Below, one piece after another: positions 15,287 through 23,243 of a stretch of DNA of 33,471 nt. The position numbers and the translations under genes are program-made. Source of the stretch: Micavibrio sp. Lineage in GTDB: Bacteria; Pseudomonadota; Alphaproteobacteria; Micavibrionales; Micavibrionaceae. The DNA lies in contig NZNU01000007.1 of the NCBI GenBank assembly GCA_002695035.1, positions 1-33,471 of the forward strand, written 5' to 3'. Positions within the stretch are counted from its first letter, which is position 1, and the number at the start of each line of letters is the position of its first letter. The notes below the pieces were generated by a model. The model was given only the letters and a program-made list of their open reading frames with translations. It had not been told where the DNA came from and searched no databases.

Positions 15287-16381
15287 CTAGTTCAGAAAAA
15301 CAGCTTCCGCCATTTTATCGGCAATTTCGTTTGTAGGAAGATCTTCTTCCCGAGAACGTAAACATATTTCACGTGTGGTATCGCCAATTTTCTCAATTTT
15401 TGCGACCATATTTTCCCGGTTCATTTCATGTCCGAACGGGTTTTCACCTATTTGTGCATAATAGGCATAGGCAACAGCAATAATACCACCAGCATTCACC
15501 ACATAGTCAGGTGTATAAATTATACCTTTGTCATGAAGAATCTTGCCGTGCCTGCGTTCTGCAAGCTGATTATTTGCAGCGCCGCAGATAACTTTTGCTT
15601 TAATCTCTGGAATTGTTTTGTCGTTAAGCCCTCCCCCCAGAGCGCAAGGAGCAAATACCTTTACATCTTGTCTATGCAAATTATCAGGAGACACAATTTC
15701 GACACTGGAAAACTCGCGCTTCGCTCTCTGCAAAGCATCATCGTTAATGTCAGCAAGTACAAGTTTTGCACCAAGCTCATCCAGATATCGCGCCAAAGAA
15801 TAACCGACAGCACCTAGCCCTAAAATCCCACATTTGACCCCCGCAAGTTTATCACGCTCGCCAAATGCATTTGTAACATCCCTGACCGCACAAAAAACGC
15901 CTTGAGCTGTAAGCGGGGAAGGATTACCAGAAAGGGGTGATTTATCACTCGGGGGTAGTCCCGATACATAGCTGGTCGAATTGGAAATTGAGACCATATC
16001 TTCTTCGGTTGTTCCGACATCTTCGGCCGTCACATATAAACCGCCTATCTTCTCAAGCCCTTCCCCAAAAGCCTGCATCATTTCGGATGTTTTAGGTTTG
16101 TCAGGATTTGCAATTATAACTGATTTGCCCCCGCCAAGCGGCAAGCCTGCAAGTGCTGACTTATAAGTCATTCCGCGCGACAGGCGCAAAACATCGGAAT
16201 GCGCGTCGGCCTCGTTGGTATAGGCATAATATCTACACCCCCCAAGGGCCGGCCCCAGATTGCTATTATGGACTGCAACAAATGACAACAGCCCTGTCGC
16301 TTTATCTTCCATTCTGAAAATTTTTTCATGTCCATCAAATTCAGTATGATCTGATAAATCGATTTCTGTAACAGCCGTCAT
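15287..16381 (-). CDS. Leucine-type (Leu/Val/Phe) amino acid dehydrogenase
   Basis: 364 residues, right for the short NAD-dependent Glu/Leu/Phe/Val dehydrogenases. It oxidatively deaminates a branched-chain or aromatic amino acid to the 2-oxo acid. Motifs are the substrate region GPALGGCRYY at 44-52, the lysines in GMTYKSALAGLPLGGGKSVI (K74 and catalytic K86), TAEDVGTTEEDM near 118-129 and the NAD fold GLGAVGYSLARYL near 193-205. Branched-chain substrates are suggested by overall resemblance to leucine dehydrogenase; specificity cannot be settled by eye. The start follows an AAAGGA site. Its own terminator is not evident at the convergent junction with yjbH. The gene lies about 45 bases downstream of the terminator at 16428-16456, so it should have its own promoter. 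Confidence 0.88.
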   Translation of the reverse strand: MTAVTEIDLSDHTEFDGHEKIFRMEDKATGLLSFVAVHNSNLGPALGGCRYYAYTNEADAHSDVLRLSRGMTYKSALAGLPLGGGKSVIIANPDKPKTSEMMQAFGEGLEKIGGLYVTAEDVGTTEEDMVSISNSTSYVSGLPPSDKSPLSGNPSPLTAQGVFCAVRDVTNAFGERDKLAGVKCGILGLGAVGYSLARYLDELGAKLVLADINDDALQRAKREFSSVEIVSPDNLHRQDVKVFAPCALGGGLNDKTIPEIKAKVICGAANNQLAERRHGKILHDKGIIYTPDYVVNAGGIIAVAYAYYAQIGENPFGHEMNRENMVAKIEKIGDTTREICLRSREEDLPTNEIADKMAEAVFLN

Positions 16382-16427
16382 AAATATCCTTTATTTGTAT
16401 AAAGGGTATTGTGCAGCATTTTACGCC

Positions 16428-16456
16428 AAAAAAAAACCGTCTTTAAAAAAAGACGG
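16428..16456 (-). terminator. Rho-independent terminator downstream of rluD / sRNA candidate
   Basis: CCGTCTTT (16437-16444) and AAAGACGG (16449-16456) form an eight-base perfect stem with a four-base loop. Read on the minus strand it is followed by nine T. It ends transcripts coming from rluD or from an independent start in the 178-base gap, and isolates the downstream dehydrogenase gene. Confidence 0.85.
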
Positions 16457-16590
16457 CTAAGAAGTTTACGGGTACCAGAATGGAACTTTGGAAAAACTAA
16501 CTAAACTACATACTAACTAAACTTTAAACTGTAATCCTTTTTGCGGATTATGTTGTTCTTGTGGGCTCTCTCTAACCTCACCCTATATAT
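16429..16590 (-). ncRNA. Candidate small RNA or long 3' UTR after rluD
   Basis: Between the rluD stop and the terminator is about 180 bases with no convincing gene. The transcript strand holds a hairpin TAATCC-gcaaaaa-GGATTA (16532-16550) and two copies of GTTTAGTTAGT about 13 bases apart (about 16496-16527), then the strong terminator. A palindrome (16594-16617) lies just upstream at a promoter-like position. This is the layout of a 3'-derived or independent sRNA, but I recognise no known family. A short GTG frame of about 22 codons also exists and cannot be ruled out. Confidence 0.3.
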
Positions 16591-16593
16591 TCA

Positions 16594-16617
16594 ATTTACA
16601 TAAAATTTTACGTAAAT
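16594..16617. promoter_or_regulatory. 24-bp near-perfect palindrome after rluD
   Basis: The half-sites ATTTACATAAAA and TTTTACGTAAAT are reverse complements except for one base. It sits 18 bases after the rluD stop and upstream of the sRNA candidate. Its right half contains TTTACGTAAA, the same ten bases as the palindrome at the PilZ promoter (1271-1280). Probable protein-binding site; no regulator identified. Confidence 0.4.
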
Positions 16618-16634
16618 GCAAGATCTTTTTGCTT

Positions 16635-17633
16635 TTATTTGGAGAGAGATTCAATTAATCCATGTATATCAGAAGGATAGCCTGATGAAAAACTCATGTC
16701 TTTTTTTAGAATCGGGTGCTCAAAGAACAATTCCTTTGCGTGAAGCGCTTGTCTTTTAAATCCGGTAACAACTTCAGTTATATCTTCGTCCCATCCGCCC
16801 CTTTTTAATGCGCCTTTTACCGCCGTGGCTTGTGGGCCATAAACAGGATCACCCAATACGGGCAACCCCTTTTCCTGCATGTGAACTCTGATTTGATGGG
16901 TTCGCCCCGTTTCCAGCCTACACTCGACAAGCGCAAAATTGTCTCTGAAAATATCCAGTGTTTTATAATTGGTGACAGCATCACGACCACCATATCTTAG
17001 GACTGCCTGCTTCATACGGCTTTGCGGGTGACGGCCTAAAGGCTTATTTATTGCCCCGGTTGGTGGCACAGGGACATTCAATACTATGGTATGATAAATG
17101 CGACCCATTGTTTTTTCCGATAACTGCTCTGACAATCCTTTATGTGCTGCATCATTTTTTGCAACCACCATAACACCGGATGTGTCTTTATCGAGACGGT
17201 GAACTATGCCTGGCCTTTTGACCCCACCTATCCCTGATAGGCTGTCTTTACAGTGGAATAAAAGGGCATTCACCAAAGTCTGGTCTGCATTCCCAGCGCC
17301 AGGGTGAACAACCAGCCCTGCTGGTTTATTTATAACCAGAAGGTGTTCATCTTCGTAAATGATGTCGAGAGAGATATTCTGGGCCTGTGGGGTATCATCA
17401 ACCGCTGCAGGAATACGAACCTCTAAATATGTACCAATATCGTCGCTCAGTTTCTCTGAAGGTTTTTTAAGGACACGCGTCTCACTTCTTACCTGCCCTT
17501 CCAGTATCAGGGCTTTTAACCTTGTGCGCGAAATATCAGGCAAATTTTCTGACAAGACCTTATCCAAACGCTCGTCCAGATAGGTCACCGTTTCATCAAG
17601 ATCAATCCTGTATTTATCAAATGTAGTACTCAT
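16635..17633 (-). CDS. rluD: 23S rRNA pseudouridine synthase RluD-type
   Basis: 332 residues from the chosen start. An N-terminal S4 RNA-binding domain (about 20-75, with RLDKVLSENLPDISRTRLKALI) is followed by the RluA-type catalytic domain, with DEHLLVINKPAGLVVHPGAG near 95-114 and the catalytic signature HRLDKDTSG at 145-153 (Asp148). RluD modifies helix 69 of 23S rRNA. The frame could open 18 codons earlier at 17687, but that would overlap the upstream gene by 47 bases; the ATG at 17633 has AAGG six bases before it and gives a normal N-terminus. It follows the beta-propeller gene by seven bases. RluD versus another RluA-family member cannot be fully settled by eye. Confidence 0.9.
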   Translation of the reverse strand: MSTTFDKYRIDLDETVTYLDERLDKVLSENLPDISRTRLKALILEGQVRSETRVLKKPSEKLSDDIGTYLEVRIPAAVDDTPQAQNISLDIIYEDEHLLVINKPAGLVVHPGAGNADQTLVNALLFHCKDSLSGIGGVKRPGIVHRLDKDTSGVMVVAKNDAAHKGLSEQLSEKTMGRIYHTIVLNVPVPPTGAINKPLGRHPQSRMKQAVLRYGGRDAVTNYKTLDIFRDNFALVECRLETGRTHQIRVHMQEKGLPVLGDPVYGPQATAVKGALKRGGWDEDITEVVTGFKRQALHAKELFFEHPILKKDMSFSSGYPSDIHGLIESLSK

Positions 17634-17640
17634 AGTGACC

Positions 17641-18924
17641 TTAATAACAGGGGTTTTCTTTTTTGAATAGCTCTGGAATTGCGGCAATCCAGATATCTTT
17701 TTTATTTTGCGCCTGTTCGGGTGTGGCGTTATCAGCCAATCTGTTTTCCGCCGTGGCGATTAAAACAGTTGAATTGCCAAATCTGCTTAGGGATGGGCGC
17801 GCGGTCAGTGACAACCCTCTCCCTTCTGAAAAAACATGCTCGCCTGTAATGTCACCTTTTGTATTTAGAAGAATTACTCTTGCATAGCCTCTCATATTGG
17901 AACGGCCTTCACTCTCAACGGGGACGGCTAGCCGTCCGACATCATCAATCAAAATTTCATTGGAATACAGGGCGGCATTATCGGACTGAATAAATCTTTC
18001 CCATAAAGTTTCCCCGCTTCTATCTAACAAAGTAACCCAGACTGCTTGCTGGCCTTCCGGCAATGGTAAGGCTTTACCAACCGCGAAGAGGCGGTCTTTG
18101 CCATCTTTTTCTAAAGACAAAATCTCAGCGGCCTTGCCGCGAGGAATAGGCTTTTGCCAGTCCAACGCTCCATTTTGCGTAAAATGTGTCAGGAGTGCCA
18201 TATTTCTACTGCCTGAGTACATGTCTCCGCCGAGGTAAAGACTGCCATCTTTTGCCATCACCAATGACTTAATATTTGACTGGCTGCCTGTGCGGATTTC
18301 ACGCTTCCAGATTGTGTCCAGTTTTGAAGACAATTTGTAAAGCGTTGAGAAACTGCTGTTTCGTGAAAGCGACTCCTGATTAGTTACCACAAATAAGCTT
18401 GAGCCATCCCCTTCAATCACATCTGTAACAGATGTTTTGTATCCTTTTTCCAGAAAATTTTTCCTCTGCAACAAGGTTCCTTTTTCGTTTATAACGGAAA
18501 GTGTGGACGAATTATCAACCCTGTCCGCCAAAACATAGGCGCGACTGCCCAAAGTTTTCACGTTACGAATAGATTTAATATTGGCTACAGGAAACTCTGA
18601 TTGCCTGACCAGGCGGCCATTTCTGTCGAATGCTGTAAGGGTTACAGTATTATTATCGCCCTCTTCTCTGTTTAAACCTATGACGGTATTACCAAGGGCA
18701 AAAACGGCGAGCGCCTCATCATTCTGTGCACTTCCATACATTCTGCGCCAAACAACACGACCGCCAAATGACGGCTTGTCCAGTCTGATAATTACTTTTC
18801 CCGCTGCTTCGCAACCCTGTCCTGACTTCACCTCATTGTCTTGTGCATAAGAAGCGGATGACGCCAGATAAAAAGTAAAAGCAGCCGCATAAATAAAAAA
18901 CAAAATATACTCTGAATATTTCAT
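17641..18924 (-). CDS. Secreted beta-propeller-like protein of unknown function
   Basis: A 427-residue protein with a signal peptide (about 1-27, ending SYA before QDNE). The mature part repeats a four-stranded pattern, with recurrent elements such as a Gly-rich turn, LYxxGG/LFAVG strands and LDWQKPI or TLWERF aromatic strand ends (TIWKRE, DWQKPI, LWERF). This is typical of Trp/PQQ-like beta-propellers. The segment WRRMYGSAQNDEALAV near residues 59-74 recalls the opening of this repeat family. No catalytic residue is recognisable. It is divergent from cpdR across only 49 bases and lies seven bases upstream of rluD, perhaps co-transcribed with it. Function unknown; periplasmic or exported. Confidence 0.6.
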   Translation of the reverse strand: MKYSEYILFFIYAAAFTFYLASSASYAQDNEVKSGQGCEAAGKVIIRLDKPSFGGRVVWRRMYGSAQNDEALAVFALGNTVIGLNREEGDNNTVTLTAFDRNGRLVRQSEFPVANIKSIRNVKTLGSRAYVLADRVDNSSTLSVINEKGTLLQRKNFLEKGYKTSVTDVIEGDGSSLFVVTNQESLSRNSSFSTLYKLSSKLDTIWKREIRTGSQSNIKSLVMAKDGSLYLGGDMYSGSRNMALLTHFTQNGALDWQKPIPRGKAAEILSLEKDGKDRLFAVGKALPLPEGQQAVWVTLLDRSGETLWERFIQSDNAALYSNEILIDDVGRLAVPVESEGRSNMRGYARVILLNTKGDITGEHVFSEGRGLSLTARPSLSRFGNSTVLIATAENRLADNATPEQAQNKKDIWIAAIPELFKKENPCY

Positions 18925-18973
18925 GACTTTACTCTATCATTTTCTGAAAAGGGAATATAGAGTCACAGTTGTT

Positions 18974-19345
18974 ATGTCACATATTCTTTTAGCAGAAGAT
19001 GATAGCGCTATGCGCGATTTTCTAAAGCTTGCCCTCGAGAAGGCCGGCTTTACAGTTACATGCTGTGAAGATGGGGACGAGGCATATGAAGAATTACAAA
19101 AATCACACGCCGAAAATTTTGATTTATTACTGGCTGATATAGTTATGCCCGGCATGGATGGTATTGAGCTTGCCCGCAAGGCGAACAAATTATTCCCTGA
19201 TCTTAAAGTCATGTATATAACAGGTTTTGCGGCAGTCGCTGCTCAAAATAACTCAGAGATGAACCCGAATGCGCGTGTTTTGTCAAAGCCCTTTCACCTG
19301 AGCGACCTTGTTAAACAGGTGCAGGAAACACTAAAAGAAGACTAA
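18974..19345 (+). CDS. cpdR: CpdR-type single-domain response regulator
   Basis: A 123-residue stand-alone receiver domain very like Caulobacter CpdR: opening ILLAEDD (acidic D9/D10), LLLADIVMPGMDGIELARKA with phospho-acceptor D55, YITGFAAVA with T83, and RVLSKPFHLSDLV with K105. In alphaproteobacteria unphosphorylated CpdR delivers ClpXP substrates, controlling CtrA and other cell-cycle proteins. An upstream ATG (18923) would add 17 poorly conserved residues, so I use the ATG at 18974, where the CpdR N-terminus MSHILLAEDD begins. A tRNA-Val gene follows. The assignment is by strong resemblance; a family alignment would settle it. Confidence 0.88.
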   Translation: MSHILLAEDDSAMRDFLKLALEKAGFTVTCCEDGDEAYEELQKSHAENFDLLLADIVMPGMDGIELARKANKLFPDLKVMYITGFAAVAAQNNSEMNPNARVLSKPFHLSDLVKQVQETLKED

Positions 19346-19392
19346 AATTACAATTTATCAAAGCAAGTTTTAAGAATGGCGTTATTTTAATC

Positions 19393-19421
19393 TTGAAATA
19401 CCAAAAAAACTTGCCTAAAAA
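19393..19421 (+). promoter_or_regulatory. tRNA-Val promoter
   Basis: TTGAAA (19393-19398) and TAAAAA (19416-19421) are separated by exactly 17 bases, placing the start about 20 bases before the mature tRNA. Promoter by inspection. Confidence 0.45.
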
Positions 19422-19449
19422 GAGTGCAACAATTTCCTTACAAAGGTAA

Positions 19450-19526
19450 GGGCAATTAGCTCAGTTGGTTAGAGCGCTGTCTTGACATGGCAGAGGTCAC
19501 AAGTTCAAATCTTGTATTGCCCACCA
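19450..19526 (+). tRNA. tRNA-Val (GAC)
   Basis: A 77-base cloverleaf with acceptor arms GGGCAAT (19450-19456) and ATTGCCC (19516-19522), discriminator A19523 and encoded CCA (19524-19526). The anticodon loop TTGACAT contains GAC, reading valine GUC/GUU codons. The anticodon stem CTGTC/GGCAG includes one G-U pair. The next 145 bases hold no gene that I can support and no repeated tRNA 3' end. Confidence 0.95.
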
Positions 19527-19672
19527 TTTATTCCAACGACCTAGGTCACCTTATAGACAGCACTCCTTTGTGCAATGGCACAGGTTCACGAGTCATTCTA
19601 TTATTTTTAAATAGTTGTGGCGTTTGGTCAGGAGAGCCTTTTGGGTATACATACAATTTTATAAAAAAATAA

Positions 19673-19723
19673 GTGACCTTTAACCCTTATGTGGCTATAC
19701 TTAATTAGATTTTTTTCTAATTA
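19673..19723 (+). promoter_or_regulatory. Promoter with start-site inverted repeat for pilus unit
   Basis: GTGACC (19673-19678), 17 bases, then TATACT (19696-19701) make a plausible promoter. The inverted repeat TAATTAGA-tttttt-TCTAATTA (19702-19723) covers the expected transcription start, a position suited to repression. The following ATG at 19765 has AAAGGA seven bases ahead. Confidence 0.4.
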
Positions 19724-19764
19724 CTCTTAATCTCATCTCTTTTTTCTATCTTAAAGGATATGCC

Positions 19765-20550
19765 ATGAGGCCTTTTATGACTTACAGTAAATGCACTCTT
19801 CTATTATGTGCGGTTTTCCTGTCATTTGCTTTGGGCGTACAAGCTTTTGCACAAGATAGCGTAGAACCATCCTCTGAGGAGATGACAGTTACACAAGAAC
19901 CTGCGCCAGTTAATGCCAAAGTCGAAAAAATCGAACTCATACCGCTTGAGGCACCGGCACAGGATGAGGGACTTCTTCCGGCCAGACAAGGCAACACTGT
20001 AATTATTGATGGTGTTGCAGATGCAGGGCCACGTGTCACGAATTACCCAGACCTTATTCTTACGCCTGACAAGCCAGAAATCATTCAACTTGACGTAGAT
20101 GCAGCAAATATCATTGTTGGCAACACTGACAATATTGCCGTAATTCCTGATTCTGCAAGACGTTTAATCATAATACCGCGCGCCGCCGGGGCCACTTTTC
20201 TACAAATCCTGGGTCCCGATGGGAACTCGGTCATGGAACGTCACGTTATAGTAGGAGGAGTAAAGCCCAGTGAAAGCTATGTGCGTATTCGCCGCTCCTG
20301 CATAAATGGGGGGCGAGGATGTGTTGAATCAAGCACATATTACTGCCCCGGGATGTGTCACCAGGTTGTCTCTCAAGGTAACGGAGAATTCAATCTCCCG
20401 GATGAAACTGGAATAAGTGGAGCCCCTGCCGCTCAGGTTAATATTGATGTTCAGGAGCAAGGAGATGGGAGAGGCAATTCTTCCGTTGATGTTAACAATG
20501 AATTAGGTAATAATGTGCCTCCACCGGCGCTAGATATTACAGAGGAGTAG
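19765..20550 (+). CDS. Secreted Tad pilus assembly protein with pilus-assembly N-terminal domain
   Basis: A 261-residue protein with signal peptide (1-29, AFA before QDS). Residues about 95-170 resemble the T2SS/T3SS pilus N-terminal domain of secretin partners: PDLILTPDKPEIIQLDVDAANIIVGNTDNIAVIPDSARRLIIIPRAAGATFLQILGPDG. That domain also occurs at the start of CpaC, so the protein likely works with the secretin in the periplasm. A segment near 179-199 carries four cysteines (RRSC, GRGC, YYCPGMC), suggesting disulphides or a metal site. The Gln/Asn/Asp-rich tail ends in Pro and acidic residues. tadD begins seven bases after the stop, so both form one operon facing the main cluster. Confidence 0.7.
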   Translation: MRPFMTYSKCTLLLCAVFLSFALGVQAFAQDSVEPSSEEMTVTQEPAPVNAKVEKIELIPLEAPAQDEGLLPARQGNTVIIDGVADAGPRVTNYPDLILTPDKPEIIQLDVDAANIIVGNTDNIAVIPDSARRLIIIPRAAGATFLQILGPDGNSVMERHVIVGGVKPSESYVRIRRSCINGGRGCVESSTYYCPGMCHQVVSQGNGEFNLPDETGISGAPAAQVNIDVQEQGDGRGNSSVDVNNELGNNVPPPALDITEE

Positions 20551-20557
20551 TAAAAAA

Positions 20558-21262
20558 GTGGATGTATTAAAAATAAAGAATTCTTCGAAACTCTTAATGT
20601 GCGGAGTAGCTCTGTTTACAGTTTCTGCCTGTGGCACAACGACCACGCAGGAAGTTGATACAAAAACAAGAGTTAACAACGCCATTACAAAAGCAGCCGT
20701 TGAATCTAGCAAAGACACGCCTCGCTCCATGAAAATGATGGAAACTGTTTATAAAAACAATCCAAACGATGTAGAGGCCGCCACCGCTTACGGTACTAAA
20801 CTAAGAGAAGACGGTAATGCTGAAAAAGCGGCCATGGTTTTGCAGTCTGCTGCCAAAAGCCAGGATGCGACTTATCTTACTATGCGCGAATACGCTGCGG
20901 CTCAACTTGAACTCGGTGACTATAATACCGCTGAAAATTTTGCGCGTAAGGCTATCTCTAAAAACAATAAGGATGGTCAGTCATGGCATGTTCTGGGCAT
21001 AGCGCTAGACGCACAGGCAAAACATGAAGAGGCCGAAACGGCTTTCCGCAAGGCTTTGGATCTTTGGAAAGGCGATCCCGTTCCAATCATGAATAATCTG
21101 GCTCTAAACCTTGCTTCGCAAAACCGCGTTGCGGATGCTGTTGAAATCTTGCAAAGAGCTAAGGAGCTTGCACCTAATCGTGTCGAGGTTGAACGCAATC
21201 TACGTATTATCTCTACCTTGAACGAAAAGGCAGATGAATTTCCGAAGAAAACAGACAGTTAA
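20558..21262 (+). CDS. tadD: TadD-like TPR lipoprotein of Tad pilus
   Basis: A 234-residue lipoprotein with lipobox VSAC (Cys25) and tetratricopeptide repeats from about 65 to 220, including NPNDVEAATAYGTKLREDGN, LELGDYNTAENFARKAI and LGIALDAQAKHEEAETAFRKAL. TadD is an outer-membrane-linked pilotin-like factor for Tad secretin assembly. The start is GTG (20558-20560): the only in-frame ATG (residue 14) would cut away most of the lipoprotein signal. It follows the previous pilus gene by seven bases and ends before the shared terminator with tadC. The symbol is given for its Tad context; the TPR repeats alone would be generic. Confidence 0.75.
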   Translation: MDVLKIKNSSKLLMCGVALFTVSACGTTTTQEVDTKTRVNNAITKAAVESSKDTPRSMKMMETVYKNNPNDVEAATAYGTKLREDGNAEKAAMVLQSAAKSQDATYLTMREYAAAQLELGDYNTAENFARKAISKNNKDGQSWHVLGIALDAQAKHEEAETAFRKALDLWKGDPVPIMNNLALNLASQNRVADAVEILQRAKELAPNRVEVERNLRIISTLNEKADEFPKKTDS

Positions 21263-21281
21263 TTCTGTTAAAACTGACTTC

Positions 21282-21311
21282 AAAAAAGGCCGGAATACCC
21301 GGCCTTTTTTT
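21282..21311. terminator. Bidirectional terminator between tadD and tadC
   Basis: A 12-base stem AAAAAAGGCCGG / CCGGCCTTTTTT with a five-base loop lies between the two convergent genes. The A-run and T-run make it a terminator on both strands. Confidence 0.9.
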
Positions 21312-21315
21312 GTTT

Positions 21316-22263
21316 TTAAAGGCCAGCACCTTTAGCTGAAAGAAACGCCGGCGCAAGAATAACGATAAAAAGGGCCGGCAGGAAAAATAAAATCATCGGC
21401 ACTGTAAGTTTTGGCGGCAGTGAGGCAGCTTTCCTCTCAGCTTCGGCCATCCTTTGATCTCGAAGATCTTCAGCAATAACCCGCATTGCCTCTGATACAG
21501 AGGTTCCGTATTGTTCAGCCTGTATCATGGCTGTCACAAATGAGCGCGCCGAGGCGCTACCCACGCGACGTGCGAAATCCTGCAAAGCTTTCCTGCGATC
21601 ATTCAACAGTCCCATCTCAGCTGCCAAAATTCCCATTTCCTCTGCAAGCGTTGCAGAATGCTCTGCAATTTCGTCAGCTATACGGTTTATGGTTTGCTCC
21701 AACCCTATTCCACCCTGCACACATATCAGCATCATATCAAGTGCATCGGGAAAGGTAATATTGATATCCTGCTGCCTTTTTATAATGTGGTTTTTGATTA
21801 ATATTCTTGGTAATTGATAGGCAAAAAGCCCAAGCAAAGAAATTCCGAGAATCATTTGTAGCGCAGTAAAGTCACCTTCTCCTTTGGCCATAACAAGCCA
21901 GACAAAGCCTCCCAGTATTACGGGAAGCGCAAGTCTGGCAGTCATATAATACATTGGTGCTTTTGGATCCCTGATACCAGCCTGTAGCATCTGATCCCTC
22001 AGCTTCTCGCCATATTGCCCAAAAAGTTGCTGGAATTTATATAGAGCCTGAACGGATTCCCGGGCTGATAGGGACTGTTGTTTCTTATTCTGGTCTTTTG
22101 TTGTTTCAAAAAGTGTTTTACGCTTTTTTTGAATAAGAGCATTGTAGCGCTCTTTTTTCTCTTTCTTGTTTATGTAGGGAAGAGCCACCGCGATAAACGA
22201 CATAGCGGCAGCGAGCGCACTTAAAAGCACAATAATTTGCTGGTCTATAGCTTCTCCGAACAT
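21316..22263 (-). CDS. tadC: Tad pilus inner-membrane platform protein TadC
   Basis: A 315-residue T2SS GspF-domain protein. A membrane segment lies near 8-28, two near 105-125 and 130-150, and a final one near 285-308 (VPMILFFLPALFIVILAPAFL). The GspF signature appears as FPDALDMMLICVQGGIGLEQTINRIADEI near 165-193 and AMIQAEQYGTSVSEAMRVIAEDLRDQRM near 240-267. With TadB it forms the platform driven by the CpaF ATPase. Last gene of the minus-strand cluster, five bases after tadB, with the shared terminator just downstream. Confidence 0.93.
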   Translation of the reverse strand: MFGEAIDQQIIVLLSALAAAMSFIAVALPYINKKEKKERYNALIQKKRKTLFETTKDQNKKQQSLSARESVQALYKFQQLFGQYGEKLRDQMLQAGIRDPKAPMYYMTARLALPVILGGFVWLVMAKGEGDFTALQMILGISLLGLFAYQLPRILIKNHIIKRQQDINITFPDALDMMLICVQGGIGLEQTINRIADEIAEHSATLAEEMGILAAEMGLLNDRRKALQDFARRVGSASARSFVTAMIQAEQYGTSVSEAMRVIAEDLRDQRMAEAERKAASLPPKLTVPMILFFLPALFIVILAPAFLSAKGAGL

Positions 22264-22268
22264 AAGTC

Positions 22269-23243
22269 CTACACTTTAAAATTAATCATCTGTTTCATTA
22301 TGAGCACACCCACACACATCCAGAAAATGCTACCCGCTACCAGCATCTTCCCTGTTTGGGTGGTAAATAGCAAAATCATGTAATCCGTATTAATAAAATA
22401 AAGACCGACTGCCACAAAAATGGGTAACGCACCTATAATACCAGCAGAGGCCTTAGCTTCAGCAGAAAGGGCATCTACTTTTCTCTTGAGACGAAACCTC
22501 CCTCTGATCACAGTCGCCAGGTTTTGGAGTATTTCAGAAAGAGACGCCCCTGTTTGCTGCTGAATGATAATACCGGTTGCAAACATCTGCATTTCCGGTA
22601 AGGGCATACGGCGTGCGGCATTGGCAACAGCCTCTCCCATAGGAACGCCGATTTTCTGTTCATTATAAATAATGGACATTTCTTCCCCGACAGGCCCGCC
22701 AAATTCGCGGGACACCATAGCAATAGCTTCCCCGACAGGCATACCGGCTTTAAGAAGCCGCATCATAGATTCAAGCGCATCGGCAAATTCTTCCAAAAAT
22801 TTCTTACGCCGTCTGTTTGTCAGAAAACGCAGTACATATCTTGGTAATCCAAACAAGAATGTAATCGAGAGTAATATAAGAACAATTCCACCTGCCCCTA
22901 ATAGCCAGGACACGCATGTTCCTATGACCCAGCTTATAAGAGACCAAGTCCAGAATTTTCCTTTATCCGTTGATTGAAAGCCCGCAAATTCCAGCCTCTC
23001 ACCAAGAACATTTTTTTTCTGGCCGCTAAGTTCTTTTTCATCCTTAAGTTTTTTGGCGATTTCCGCCCGTTTCCTATCGGTTTGATTTGCATTCGATTGT
23101 TTTTCACCGAATACTTTTTGGCCTGTAATAACGGCAAGGCGTCTGCTTTTTTTCTTTTCTTTTTCTGTTTTTACAACGAAGAAAACCAGCCCGCTAAAGA
23201 CCAGTAAAAGACAAACGGACAAAAAGACCACAAGTGGACTCAT
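22269..23243 (-). CDS. tadB: Tad pilus inner-membrane platform protein TadB
   Basis: A 324-residue GspF-domain protein: one N-terminal membrane segment (about 4-24), a pair around 105-140 and a C-terminal pair around 265-320. The GspF signature reads ADALESMMRLLKAGMPVGEAIAMV near 155-178 and TGIIIQQQTGASLSEILQNLATVI near 218-241. Residues 28-75 are Lys-rich and cytosolic. It partners TadC under CpaF. The start overlaps the cpaF stop as ATGA, so translation is coupled. Confidence 0.93.
   Translation of the reverse strand: MSPLVVFLSVCLLLVFSGLVFFVVKTEKEKKKSRRLAVITGQKVFGEKQSNANQTDRKRAEIAKKLKDEKELSGQKKNVLGERLEFAGFQSTDKGKFWTWSLISWVIGTCVSWLLGAGGIVLILLSITFLFGLPRYVLRFLTNRRRKKFLEEFADALESMMRLLKAGMPVGEAIAMVSREFGGPVGEEMSIIYNEQKIGVPMGEAVANAARRMPLPEMQMFATGIIIQQQTGASLSEILQNLATVIRGRFRLKRKVDALSAEAKASAGIIGALPIFVAVGLYFINTDYMILLFTTQTGKMLVAGSIFWMCVGVLIMKQMINFKV

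Noticed and set aside
17634-17687. 18-codon N-terminal extension of rluD
   Set aside because: It would overlap the upstream gene's end and has no ribosome site; ATG at 17633 has AAGG and matches the family start.
18923-18973. 17-codon N-terminal extension of cpdR
   Set aside because: Receiver domains of this family begin at the MxxILLAEDD segment; the extension overlaps the divergent gene's start.
19487-19672. 61-codon frame overlapping tRNA-Val
   Set aside because: It overlaps the tRNA 3' half, lacks a ribosome site and has no protein-like composition.
19527-19672. Possible attachment site of an integrated element after tRNA-Val
   Set aside because: No second copy of the tRNA 3' end and no integrase in the window.
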